The translations under genes were made by a program, and so were the position numbers. A stretch of 64,000 bases of DNA from Neopestalotiopsis rosae (Eukaryota; Ascomycota; Sordariomycetes; Amphisphaeriales; Sporocadaceae), in assembly GCA_023078685.1 (NCBI GenBank), contig JALGAS010000005.1:682001-746000 (forward strand). Direction: 5' to 3'. Positions 39,480 to 50,705 of the stretch are shown here, one piece after another. The notes beneath the pieces are model-generated. The model was not told the DNA's origin and searched no databases. It worked only from the letters and a program-made list of their open reading frames with translations. Position 1 is the first letter of the stretch. Each line of letters opens with the position of its first letter.

Positions 39480-39600
39480 AATCGCCTAGAAAAATAATTA
39501 TTCTTCAAATTCTTTTATAAATTATTCTAAAAACCGTTATAAAGAAATTCAGTTAATATATTTCTTTTCTTAAAAATGATAAAAAATCAATTTGCACTTG
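39480..39600. repeat. AT-rich scar, possible RIP-altered repeat remnant
   Basis: About 120 nt with very few G or C, abruptly bounded by normal-composition DNA and followed directly by the helicase-like relic. No terminal repeats visible. Confidence 0.4.
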
Positions 39601-39601
39601 A

Positions 39602-39919
39602 TCAGGCAAAAGAGAAAAGCGCGACGCTTTTCCTCCACGGCAATAAGCAAACCATCCGGGAATTCGTCGATGCAGCGTTCTTGCACACGTGCACTTCGTC
39701 ACAGATGACGCGCTCGAATTTGAACTCCTCATATCGTTCAAAAGACAAGAACCGAAGCACATGCTCGGTGTACGTTCGGGTCTTGGCTCCGTCCTTTTTG
39801 CGTCGGTTCGCAGCAAGGTCTTCAATCTGTACGCCACCGTACGTTGAAATTGTGGTCGTCCGGGGTATGGATACACAAGCCGGCAAACCTTTCAAGCCAT
39901 ACCGCTCAAGGCACAACAC
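39602..39919 (-). pseudogene. Relic of a SNF2/DEAH-type helicase-like gene
   Basis: The minus-strand frame contains FERVICDEVHVCKN, matching the Walker B region of SNF2-family ATPases (usual form VxxDEAHxxKN) with Ala replaced by Val, preceded by a basic KTRTYTEHVLRF stretch. Only about 105 codons are open; no Walker A, no domain 2, and the frame breaks next to the AT-rich scar. A small decayed fragment, not a working gene. Confidence 0.35.
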
Positions 39920-40245
39920 GTCCTGGGACGAACCAATCTCCAGCCAAGCGATCCGTTGAACCTCCCATTACGCAATTGCGAGCTGGATGACTGAATGGTA
40001 TACGTCGACAACCTCACACAGATGATTCCAGGGGAAATCCTTCAGAGTGCTGATAACACCAAAGACATCTGAGTTGTGAATAGTTAAGAAACACAATAGA
40101 AAATGCAATAGAGTATTAAACGTCAAGTTTCGTGGTTCCACCCTTTATTTTCTTTAATTTGTTTCGCCAGCCTATTCTTTTGTTCTGTCTGCTATCTTGT
40201 GGAAACCAATTTTGCAGACTCTTGCTCTTATTTCCTCAACTTACT

Positions 40246-43195
40246 TCAGACTTCAAGATGAACACCAACCTGAGTGGCAACATGAAAGACGGCACAGCCA
40301 CTCGGAGTACTACTTCCAACCGCCAGAATACTAATATCCAGTGGTATCTTACCACTGAGCGACTGGATTGCGGAGAATTGAGAGGACACGATATCATATG
40401 CTTGATCCGTCAAGGGCAAGAGGTAAATCGTTGCCCTATCCTTGACTCCGTGTTCTGCCAAGAGCGATCGGATTCCCTTTGAGCACCCAAGCACAAGCTC
40501 ATAGGCTGTCTCGGCCTCGGGATTTTGGAAGGACTCATCCCACTCTGGGTAGTCGGCAATGGTGATGGAAGATGTTTTGTCGCCCGGTCTCCGCGGGAAG
40601 CGCTGCCAAAGCTCTTCAGTCAGAAAGGGCATGAAGGGAGACATGAGTCTCAAGCCAGTCTCCATTGTCGTGTAGAGAGTGTCCTTGGCTGAGCGGACTT
40701 CATCAGGGGTGCCGTTTGCAAGTATCGTCTTTGAATTCTCTAGATATATGTCAAATAATTCGTCGTACAAGAATCGATAAATGATCTGGGTGGATTTTGC
40801 GAAGAGACGATCCTCTAGTGCCTCGTTCAGCTGTCCTGCAGCAGCGTTCATCTTCATCAAGATCCAGGCATCGGGTAGGCTCTCTCGGCCCGTCAAGGCG
40901 TTGCTCTGGCGAGGAACATAGTCGGGCCCGAGCTTTCCGAGGACATACTTTGCTGCCTGGTAGATTTTGTTTGCGAATCGACGATACCCGTGCATTGTCT
41001 GAATATCAAAGTTGATGTCGCCACCCGACGCCTGAGTGTAGCTGACGAGACTGAAACGCAAGGCATCGGCTCCAACCTCGGGAATGCCCTGAGGGAAGAA
41101 CTTTTTCTGATACTTTTCAGCATTCTTGATTTCGTTCGAGGGTAGATTGCCGAGTCTAAGCTTTTGATGTAGACCATCTAAACTGATGCCGTCAATGACG
41201 TCGAGAGGGTCAATCACGTTTCCGAGCGATTTACTCATCTTGCGACCCTGGTTATCGCGTATCAAGCCGTGGCAATACACCTCCGTGAAGGGGACCTTTG
41301 CAGTGAGCTTCAACGAGAAGATGATCATGCGGCTCACCCAGAATGGAATAATATCCCATCCTGTTTCCAATGTCGAGTTCGGAAAGTATTTCTCAAAGTC
41401 TGACGTCTGATCTGGCCATCCGAGAGTTGAGAATGGCCAGAGCCCGGAACTAAACCAGGTATCCAGGACATCTTCATCACGTCTGAGCGTCACTCGCTTG
41501 CCTGGAAACTTCTGCTCTGCCTTCTCCTGGGCTTCACGTTCTGTTCTGCCACACACCCAGTAATCGTCATCAGAATCGTCGCCACCAGCTTCACCCTCGA
41601 TGCTGACAAAGTATGCTGGAATCTGATGCCCCCACCACAGCTGGCGACTTAGACACCAGTCCTGAAGGTTTCGCATCCATTGCAAGTAGGATCGCTTTTG
41701 GACATCCGGCCGAATGATGAGCTCGCCACTCTCCACCACGTCGATTGCTGGTTTCGTCAGCGGTTCCATCTTCATCCACCATTGAGGCTTCAGGAGCGGC
41801 TCGACAACATCTCCTGATCGACTGCATATGGGGACCACCATTTTATTTGACTCTGACCGTGTGTAGAGGCCCATGGTCTTGAGTTCCTCAATGACGCGAT
41901 GCCTCGCAATGAACCTCTTCTCTCCAGCATAGGGGCCGGCGTTGCTATTGAGAGTGCCGTCCTCATTCAAGATGTTAATAAATGGAAGCCCGTGTTTCTT
42001 GCCGAGATTGAAATCATTGTGATCATGTGCAGGCGTCAACTTGACGGCGCCCGTACCAAATTGCCGATCCACATACTCGTCGGCCACAATTTTGAGCCTC
42101 CTCCCAGGGATGATGGGGTGGAGCGCCGTCTTGCCGACAAAGTCCTTGTACCGATCGTCTAGCGGGTGCACAGCAATGCCGGTATCACCCAACATCGTCT
42201 CGGGTCTCGTGGTTGCCACTTCGAGTGTCTGGTCGGAGCTGCCCTCGATCGGGTACCTGAAGTACCAAATGGTGCCAAACTCAATCTTTCGGTCGTAGCC
42301 GGGCACGTCGAGCTTGGTCGTCCCTTCGAGCTCCTTTTGGTCGACCTCCAGGGTAGACAGCGCCGTGGAGAGGCGGCACGACCAGTGGACAAGCCGGTTG
42401 GCGCGGTAGATGAGGCCCTCCGAGTGCAGGCGCACAAACGTCTCGGTGACGGCCTTGGAGAGCTGTGGGCTCATGGTAAAGGCCTCGCGCGACCAGTCTG
42501 GCGAGATGCCCAGTCTGCGCGCCGACCCCATGATGGACTCGTGATAGCCGTCCTTCCAGTTTTGACACAATGCGACGAATTCCTCCCGGGTAAAGTCTTG
42601 CCGCCTGGATTTGCCATTGACAGGATTCTTGGCGAGCTGCTTCTCGACGACGGCCTGGGTCGCGATGCCTGCGTGGTCGCAGCCTGGAATGTATAGTGTC
42701 GTATATTGTCGCATGCGATGCCACCTCACGAGCGTGTCTTCTAGTGACAGTGCCAGCGCATGCCCAACGTGCAACTTACCCGTCACCTGCATCGACTGTC
42801 AGCTTCATTAACTCGTCTTTCACAGCCCTGTTTGCACCTACGTTGGGCGGTGGCATGGCAATAACGTATTTGCCCTTGGCTTTCAGACTGCCATCTTCCT
42901 CTTCCCGAGGTTTGAACATTCCCTGTTCCTCCCAAAAGCTGTACCACCCACTTTCGACAACATTGGGGTGGTAGGCTTTGTGAAAGTCATCGTCCAAGGC
43001 CTTCAATATCTTCTTTTGCCCGTGTGGTGTCTCTTCGACCCAATGCTTGGCAGTAATACTCAGCGAAGCATCTTTCTTTTTGGTCTTTTGTTCCAGTTGC
43101 TGCTGAGCTTCTTTCTCTTTCTTTTGTTTATACTTTTCTAGCTTCAGCCGTTGCTTCTCGCTCATTGGCTTCTCGGAGGCTGGTGTTGAAGACAT
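40246..43195 (-). CDS. Valyl-tRNA synthetase, lacking the C-terminal arm
   Basis: Class I synthetase that charges tRNA-Val. Exons 43195-42842 and 42786-40246, phase 0 across PPPN/VTGKLHVGHA, give 964 aa. Start at MSSTPASEKP; a Lys/Glu-rich cytosolic-type N-terminus follows, with no obvious mitochondrial presequence. HIGH motif HVGH at about 124-127; GCDHAGIATQAVVEK; editing-domain TTRPETMLGD and GTGAVKLTPAHD; WCLSRQLWWGHQIPAY; KMSKS at about 634-638. All look intact. Differences: ETGWDIIPFWVSRM at 592-605, where I expect ILFFWVARM in the family, and the protein stops after VGVHLEV, where canonical ValRS continues with VKG and a coiled-coil tRNA-binding arm of roughly 60-80 residues. No arm-like sequence follows in any frame. 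Probably a diverged second copy; I cannot see the genome's other copy. Confidence 0.93.
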
Positions 43196-43517
43196 GCTGA
43201 TCAATACATGTGACAATTGAGCACTGCAAGCAATACAGGAGCCGTCAAAATAAAAAAATTATGTCATTTCGTATCTGTAATTTCAATTGAAAGCCACTTG
43301 GCGTTTAAGTAAGGCATATTATACATGAATGACGGACATCCGGCGCCTATCATCGGCAGCCCGTGAGTCACGATAAGCGCTGACGCATATTCCTTCCTGA
43401 ATGCAATACCCGTTATGCAAATTGCAAATTGTCCATTGAGTCAAAAAGCTCAGCCCAGAATGACCCCACTATAATGATCTGACAGTTTCAAATTGCGTAT
43501 AACCTGCCCAGACTATA
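43196..43517. other. Spacer between ValRS start and UNC93-like transporter end
   Basis: About 320 nt, AT-rich, no gene. Both neighbours are on the minus strand, so it contains the ValRS promoter and the transporter 3' UTR. Confidence 0.5.
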
Positions 43518-45868
43518 CTAGACCTTTTCTCCAACAACCACGGGAGCCGGCTGCCCTCTCATGCTCACGCCGTCAATCTGCTTTTCCTGTTCGGCGGCAA
43601 TCACGTTGGCGGGAATGTCGTCGGGTGTTCGGTTGGTCAAGACAATCATTGGGCCTACAGCGACAGCCATGAGTGCAAAGGCCACGCACCTTGACATTAG
43701 ATTTAGCATTGGCGCCGGAATCGAATAGTAAATAGGATAGAATGACTTACATGCCAATCAAGGGACTCGTGCTCGTTTTAGTGTTCATGCCATAGGCGAT
43801 AGCTTGGCCAATGGCTTCTAGGCAGCTGTTTGAAAGAGTTAATTGCTGTTCTTTACTCTATCAAACAAGGGTGATTCATAGACATACCGGAATGCAGCTC
43901 CGTTTCGTACATTTGCTAAAAGGTCATCGTTCAGCATTGATCCAATGAAGTGACATCAGAAACTACACAGACAACCTACCTTGCGCATCCGTCGCAAACG
44001 ACGACAAGAGCCAGTACATGTAAGACTGCGACAGCGGGCCCGTCGTCTGCACGAAAAAGTACGGCAGGAAAGCCGACGGGTAGAGCGCGTCGTCCCAGTC
44101 AATGGCCCCGGGATTAGAGGCGTCGAACCTGGTCTGCATCACAATGGACCAAATGTAGACGCCGAGGTTGAGAACAACGACGGTGAAGAGCCCAAGCTGG
44201 GCCCGGCGCCTTTGGCTGAGATGCTTGAGGTCAAGGATAAATCCGAGTCCAAAGCAACCAACACTTGTGAGAAGGGAAGACCATGTCAGCTTTGAGCAAG
44301 GGATTTTGTCTTCGAGGCCCGGGAATCTCTTACATGCAGAAGAAGGGCGATATCAGGGATGAGAGCGCACGTGCGCGCACGGAGAAGTAAGTAGCCAAGT
44401 ACGTCGACCAGGTCCCGCTGTAAAAGAAGGACCATATAGCCCAGAACCCACTCAGGAGAATGAGACTCGAGGTGATGGTGCGGAGAATCTGCTTCAGCTC
44501 CTGTTTGGTGGACAGCTTCTCGGAAACCAAGATTCGTGTTCCGTCTGACCTGACGACCTTTTCAAGAGGAGTGATCAAGAAGGCAAATGGGAGTGCCAGG
44601 CATTCGATGATCACGAAGGCCAGGTAAGTGTCAGTGGTGACGCCACCCTCGACACCCTTTTGGTAATTTTTTGAGAGGCTGATTAGACGGAGATGTCAGT
44701 ATGAGCTCAACTTCTACCCCAAGACCTGTTGACAAGACCTACTTGATTGCACCTCCCACCAATTGGCCCAAATTACGAGATACAATCCATAATGCTACCC
44801 CATTTGTCAGTGGTTTCTGCCTCTGGTTCGTGAATGGAGGCGAATGAAGAGCGCGATGGCATGTACCAGGTTAGATGAGGGAAGAAAACAGCATCAATTA
44901 CTTACCTAGATATTTGCCTCGGGCTCCAGCCGGGGCGAGGGACATGATGGCTCCCGCTTCTCTGATCGGTCCAAGCATATTAGCATTTTGGTCTCTTTTT
45001 CTCTGATTCGAGACAGAGCTTCGGGCGTTGAATGGTATCTCCTGAGTCAGACAGTAGGATTTGGAAGCAGATTATAGAAATATATACTTTTCATCGGATC
45101 GCAAAGGTGTTCTTGGGAGGCATTTCTTCTCTCTGATGACTTACGCAACGTACCAGCAGCCTGTGCCGATGCCAGACAAAGCTCCACCTAGAACAAGATA
45201 CTGAGATATATGAACACTTTGATCGCAAGACCGGAGTTCGTATAGACCGTCTTGGTCATAATGCTTGACTTACCCATTGGTTGCCGTATTTACTGTTACA
45301 GTAGTACGACGAGCCTTCGATGGGAAAAGACATGGCACCAATGACCAATGCCCACTTGACGCCAATCTTGTTCACCAATGGCCCGCCGATGAAGCAGATT
45401 GTAGCAAGCATTGTGTAAGTCAGGGCAGTACTGTGTATGCCATTTAGTCTTGCTCGTATCATCATCTTATAGATATATCGATATACATACGCAATGTTGG
45501 AAACCTGGGGCGTCGCGAGACCACCACCACCAAGGCCTGATGAATTATTTAGAAAGTTGGTTCAGCGTTGAGAAAACGTGAAGTGTACAACATACCGGCA
45601 ATGGCATCAGACATGGCCGGACTGATAGAACAAACTATTTCAGCATCGTTCCTCATTCTTCTCTTTAAGATTTCATGCCGTTTGCTTACCCGCAAAAGGC
45701 TTGCACACTAATCAACATCATTTGCGTCAATGAATGCGTGTGTATTCTCTTCCATAGCGGCACGTCGCGCCTGTAGGACTCCATATCCACGCCCCGCGTT
45801 TCGGGACCCTCTCCGTCTCCACCGGAGGTAGCGTGAGTATTCGGCGGAGCAGCGTCGAAAGCCGACAT
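43518..45868 (-). CDS. UNC93-like major facilitator transporter
   Basis: Multi-pass membrane protein of the fungal UNC93/DUF895-type MFS group; substrate unknown. Twelve exons: 45868-45690, 45621-45596, 45536-45491, 45430-45274, 45200-45145, 44961-44906, 44794-44743, 44678-44334, 44263-43980, 43915-43888, 43825-43751 and 43689-43518; 491 aa, in frame across all eleven junctions. After a soluble N-terminus (to about residue 45) hydrophobic helices run through MMLISVQAFCGPAMSDAIAG, TYTMLATICFIGGPLVNKIG, WALVIGAMSFPIEGSSYYCN, LVLGGALSGIGTGCWYVAEA and IMSLAPAGARGKYLAL, then a cytosolic loop (VRSDGTRILVSEKL) and the second helix bundle ending VAFALMAVAVGPMIVL. The tail is hydrophilic (VVVGEKV). 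Exons of 26-56 nt make it far more intron-dense than its neighbours. Confidence 0.92.
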
Positions 45869-46897
45869 GATGGGCCGGCAGGTTAATTGTACGGTATTGT
45901 CAAAGCCACGGATATGAATAGTTTACAGAGGAATGAGAATGTGGGAACACGAGCACAATGATCGTCTTGGCCATGACTATTTATCTGTATATCTGCCTAC
46001 CGTTCTTCGCATGTAGTGCAAGTCAACCCCAGGTATTTGGCAGACTACCCCGGGGATCGCCAGCAAACCCCCATGTCCACTTCGACAGCGCACTTCCGAA
46101 TCGGCGGGACGGGAGTGCTTATCTTCGGCGGACAAGCGAAAAGGGAAGCGCATGATCGCGGTACCAATTCAAGGTCGAAACCCTTTTGGGCATTGAACCC
46201 CATGGTTCATTGGCTCATGGCGGGGCTCAGGGTCGCGAGGTCTAGGGTCTAGGGTCTAGCTAAGATTTCGGTGAGTTGAGCTAAAGAAATGACTTTCGCT
46301 TGGACCTTCATTGTCCCCCAAAACGGTCATTGACAGTGGCCTATGGCAGTATGCATCCTTCCCGGGAGCGGGCCGATAGTCGTCAATCGAATGTTGCTAT
46401 CCTTCATGGAATACAGGTAACGTTAACGAATGCTCCCAGGACTTGGCGATTTGGCCTAATGCAGTAGGGGTCCGGATGCCTATCTCCGTGGGTCTTCAGG
46501 GCCTTGCTGCTTCTTCGTGGCGACATGACGATCAACCCCACAGGCATGACAAGCTTGGTGAAGCCGCAAGCGACCTGCGAACAACGGATAGCATGTATCT
46601 CACCCTTCACTCTACAATTTCCGATGACAATTACGTACAATTTGAGAACAACGTGCAGTTCAGCATTGCCTGAGCGCTCATCGAAAGGCATAATAGGTTG
46701 TGCGATCCCGTCTGTGACTCTACTAGAAGCTAAAAGGCTGTTGTGAGGTGCCCGCTAGCAAGATTGCTAGGCTCATAAAGCTCGCTATAAAGTCAACCGA
46801 GCAGGCCAATTCGTCAAAGGCACCCAATCAGTGCTCTCAACCGGCAGAACGATCGCTACTCGCCATACCTACTACCATACTACCAAGACCATAAATC
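45869..46897. other. Divergent upstream region, transporter/amadoriase
   Basis: About 1 kb between divergent genes, so it should carry both promoters. It contains three consecutive GTCTAGG units at about 46239-46259. No supported gene; open frames near 46404-46691 show no domain. Confidence 0.5.
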
Positions 46898-48431
46898 ATG
46901 ACCGATACAAAAGTCATCATCGTTGGAGGTGGTGGGACCATGGGCGCCAGCACGGCATTACATTTGATTCGAAATGGATACGCGCCGCAAAACGTCACGG
47001 TCCTCGACACCTTTGAGATACCCTCGGCGCAGTCGGCGGGCAACGACCTGAACAAGATCATGGGTATCAGGATCAGGACGCCCGTCGACGTGCAGATGAG
47101 CCTGGAGGCGCGGGACATGTGGAGAAACGACGACCTGTTCCGGCCCTTTTTCCACAACACGGGGAGGATGGACTGCGAGCACACCGAAGAGGGCATCGAG
47201 GGCCTCAGGGCTCAGTACCAGACGCTGCTCGACGCCGGCTTGGGCGCCGAGAACGAGTGGCTGGATAGCGAGGATGAGATCTTGGCGAAGATGCCTCTTC
47301 TCAAGCGGGAGAAGATCAAGGTAGACTACCCCATCTCCACGTGGATCAATGAAAAATTTAAGCTGACTGACTTAGGGATGGAAAGCTATATGGAGTAAAG
47401 ACGGAGGCTGGCTCGCAGCGGCCAAAGCAATAAACGCAATCGGCGAGTTTCTGAAAGCCAGTGGAGTGAAATTCGGATTTGGAGAGTAAGTAGGCAGGAA
47501 AGGTGGCCCGTATAGGTACTCTTGTCGCTGACAGCTGTGGGCAGTGCTGGTTCGTTCAAGCAACCACTCTTCGCCTCCGATGACACGACTTGTATTGGCG
47601 TCGAGACCGTGAACGGTACCAGGTACTACGCCGACAAGGTGGTCCTCGCATCGGGGGCGTGGTCTCCTACTTTGGTGGACTTGGAGGATCAATGCTGTTC
47701 CAAGGCTTGGGTATACGCGCATATACAGCTCACGCCACAAGAAGCTGTGGAATATAAGAACGTCCCTGTTGTCTATAACGGAGAGATAGGGTTCTTCTTT
47801 GAGCCCAACGAGTAAGTTGAACGGAGCCCCTCTCCTGCGAATCGATTTTATCTAACCAATATGTCCCCTTAGATTTGGAGTAATCAAGGTGTGCGATGAA
47901 TTCCCAGGATTCTCTCGCTACAAGAAGATTCAGCCGTTTGGAGCATCAGAACCTAAATCCATCTCAACACCACGGTCACACGCCAAGCACCCGACGGATA
48001 CGTACCCCGACATTTCCGAGGTGACCATACGGAAAGCCATTGCCACGTACCTCCCCGACTTTACGAACAAGGAGCTCTTCAACCGGGCCATGTGCTGGTG
48101 CACAGACACGGCCGACGCTGCTCTTTTGTAAGTTCCTCTCTCGACTTGCTCACCCAGGATTTCAACGTTGCTAAATAACATGACAACAAGGATCTGCGAG
48201 CATCCAAAGTGGAAGAACTTTATCCTGGCCACGGGCGATAGCGGGCATTCATTCAAGCTCTTGCCAAATGTCGGCAAACACGTTGTGGAATTGATCGAGG
48301 GTAGGTTGCCCGCCGATATGGCCCACGCTTGGCGCTGGAGGCCCGGCGGGGACGCCCGCAAGTCCCGGCGAGCGGCACCGCCCCAAGATCTCGCGGATCT
48401 GCCGGGGTGGAGACATGATCCTCAGTTGTAA
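46898..48431 (+). CDS. Fructosyl-amino-acid oxidase (amadoriase), FAD-dependent
   Basis: Oxidatively deglycates Amadori products (fructosyl amino acids) to glucosone, amino acid and H2O2; family of sarcosine-oxidase-like flavoenzymes. Exons 46898-47320, 47376-47485, 47545-47811, 47873-48127 and 48191-48431 give 431 aa, the normal length. Rossmann motif VIIVGGGGTMGAS at residues about 6-18; GNDLNKIMGIR; the internal GWKAIWSKDGGWLAAAKA segment; CWCTDT at about 340-345, where the first Cys fits the covalent FAD attachment site; and ILATGDSGHSFKLLP, the C-terminal FAD/substrate segment. The C-terminus ends HDPQL after a basic, Arg/Pro-rich extension, so the peroxisomal SKL-type signal common in amadoriases is absent. 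Divergent from the UNC93-like transporter. Confidence 0.93.
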
Positions 48432-48667
48432 ATGTTGTCAGTGCCACGAGAAATCTTCTAGGCGCCAGAATGATGCACCTGACACCTCTGTTGAAACCAT
48501 CATGGACGATACCTCTGTGTATATCGGTATGGACCCATTTATATCAAGTAATGCTGAGCAATGGAATCGTGTGAACAATCATAAAGATGTTCAAATCAAG
48601 AATGATCTTCATATCTAATCCATTAACGTTAAACTTTTATCTACAAACTTGCACGCTGCTCGCGCAG

Positions 48668-49864
48668 TCACTGGCTGTACTTTTCGCTAATGCCCTTTTG
48701 GACGGCCGGGCGCGCCGCGATGCGGTCGATCCACTTGAGCAGGTGCGGGAACTCATCGAGCTCCGCCTGGGTGAAGCCCGTCTTCTCCCAGCCCTTGACC
48801 CACGGCCACGTCTTGATGTCGGCCACCGAGTACTTGCCCTTGCCCTTGCCGGCCAGGTACTCGCGCGGCTCGCCCGTGTACTTGCCCGACAGCCGGATCT
48901 CGAGGACGCCGTACACGCGGAGCGTCTCCTTGCGGAAGCGTTCAATGGCGTCTTTTTTTTTTGCTCCATTAGTCTCCGTTTTTCCTTGATGGAATCAGTC
49001 CATTATGGGGGGTGCCTAGACTTACATGGAATTTTCTCGGGAGCGGCCCTGCTAAAGTGGTTGGTCTGTCCTTGGTACGGAGCACCAGAGCCTGGAATCG
49101 CAGGAAATGTTAGCTATTTCTTCTTGAAGTTTTCAAACTTGTGAAAAGGTGTTCTATAGTGTTGCAGGATCCAGAGGAGGTTATGAGTGTGCAGTCAATG
49201 GGCCAAGGTCCATGAAGCCAAAATCAGAATGCCAATTGTTTGTCAATTACTTACCGTGCCAGAAGAAAAGCCACTGGAGAGCTTCGTTGCGCTCAAACTC
49301 GTCCTTGAAGCCAAACTTGTCTTCCTTGTCGACCTCCTTGAGCAGGTACAAGAGTTCTGCAGAAGTCTCGTGCACGGGGAATGGAGGCTTCTGGTTGTTG
49401 TCAATCAAGACGGGGATACGGCCATTGGGATTGAGCCGAAGGAACCACTCCTTCTTTTGCTCATTCGTCATGATGTTGATCAAGGTCTGCGTCCACTGCG
49501 TGCCGTAGGTCTCGGCCAGCTCCTCGAGAAAGATCTGGACCGCCTGGCCATTGGGCGTGCTCATGGTGATGAGATGGAGACCCTTGGCATTTTTGACCTC
49601 GTCGGGGGTCTCGGAAATGTAGAGCTTATTATCAGCCATGGTTGATGTTGGTGCTGATGCTGCAAAGGTTCTTCTAAATGATTGTTGCAGTGGTGTTGAT
49701 AATGATGATGGAGAGCTGTAGTGTCTAATAGAAGCAGGGGAGAATGATGAGAATTGTCTAGACAGATGGGAAGAGAACAGCAAGCTCTTAAATGTGTTGT
49801 TCTGGACTCTAGGAATTGAATTTGTCATTGCAGCTCGCGCACCCATTGCCATTGCACCCCACAT
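48668..49864 (-). CDS. Glutathione S-transferase (Ure2/GstA-like) with N-terminal extension
   Basis: Conjugates glutathione to electrophiles. Exons 49864-49255, 49091-49026 and 48951-48668, 319 aa from the upstream ATG. Residues 76 onward (MADNKLYISETPDEVKNAKG) form the usual fungal GST; the N-terminal thioredoxin-like half has NPNGRIPVLIDN and VHETSAELLYLLKEV, and the helical C-terminal half has FFWHGSGAPYQGQTNHFSR and WPWVKGWEKTGF. The first 75 residues are Arg/Ser-rich and nearly acid-free (SRQFSSFSPASIRHYSS, QQSFRRTFAAS), like a mitochondrial presequence. The internal ATG at 49639 would give a 244-aa cytosolic form. The last intron ends in an A-rich run (A10-AG) instead of pyrimidines, yet is needed to keep the frame. 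It converges with the amadoriase gene. Confidence 0.9.
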
Positions 49865-50705
49865 ATATAATGGCGTCAGAGGGAGGGTAAACTCAGAACG
49901 GAAGTGAGACGTGATGACGCTTCAGTTTAAGCGAATAGCGAGCGTAGGTTCACCTAGGTCAGTACTGGTTGGCCAGATTTTGCTTATAGGTGAAGGAAAA
50001 CTTGTAGCAACTGCTAAGTTTCATTCCGCATCTTGTTTAGTAATTATTGATCAATTTGATAGACTGACGTCGGATACTCGGAGCCGAGCGCATTTCCCAC
50101 TATTTTGTCCAATTTCAAGCGTCCATCTCTCACCTGTCTTGCTATGTAAATGAGTACTTTCTTTATAATCGTAAATGTTTGATTCAATTTATTGAGCCTG
50201 CACATATAAAACCTATTTAATCGACAAATATTGCATTCTTCATGTCGCCGTTCTTGTTCTAGGTACTACGGTCCGTGAGATATTTGTAAGCGGGCTCACT
50301 TAGCTTGTTTGATTGGCGGCAGCATGTGTCATCGTTGCGCGAAGGCCGAAGTGAGACGGAGATACATCTGGGGATCTCATCTGACAAATCAATTCTATAG
50401 CACTCCAAGACCAGGGATAATTTTCAAATTGTTGATGCCGCAAATATCATATGGCGCTGAACAGTTTACAATTTGAAGAGATCGACTACTACAGCTGTAG
50501 ATGATAGAAACTTCAGGTGACTACTACACTAACCTGGCTAGGTACTGGGTACAACAGCCGGGGTTGTACGCAGCTGCCGCCGTGCCATTTACTATCCACT
50601 AATGAAGGTACAGAGTACGCTACAAACCCCCCACACACTATCCGACGCGCTCGCTGTAGAGTCAACCCACAGCACACCTTGAAGTGAACGCTTCATGCCA
50701 CCTTT
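49865..50705. other. Spacer between GST and protease genes
   Basis: 840 nt, AT-rich from 50150 to 50260, with a TATATAA just upstream of the GST start (49861-49870). Contains the GST promoter and the 3' UTR of the protease. No gene seen. Confidence 0.5.

Larger units (their letters stand above)
36399..39600. other. Gene-free accessory stretch
   Basis: No supported protein gene over 3.2 kb. It contains a Pol III-type tRNA-like unit at 37655-37782 and becomes very AT-rich at 39480-39600, where TATAAA and AATTATT motifs dominate. That composition resembles repeat remnants altered by RIP in related fungi, though I cannot align it to an intact element. Confidence 0.45.

Noticed and set aside
46150..46240. 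GCATTGAACCCC as a reversed tRNA T-arm
   Set aside because: No matching A box, anticodon arm or acceptor stem around it.
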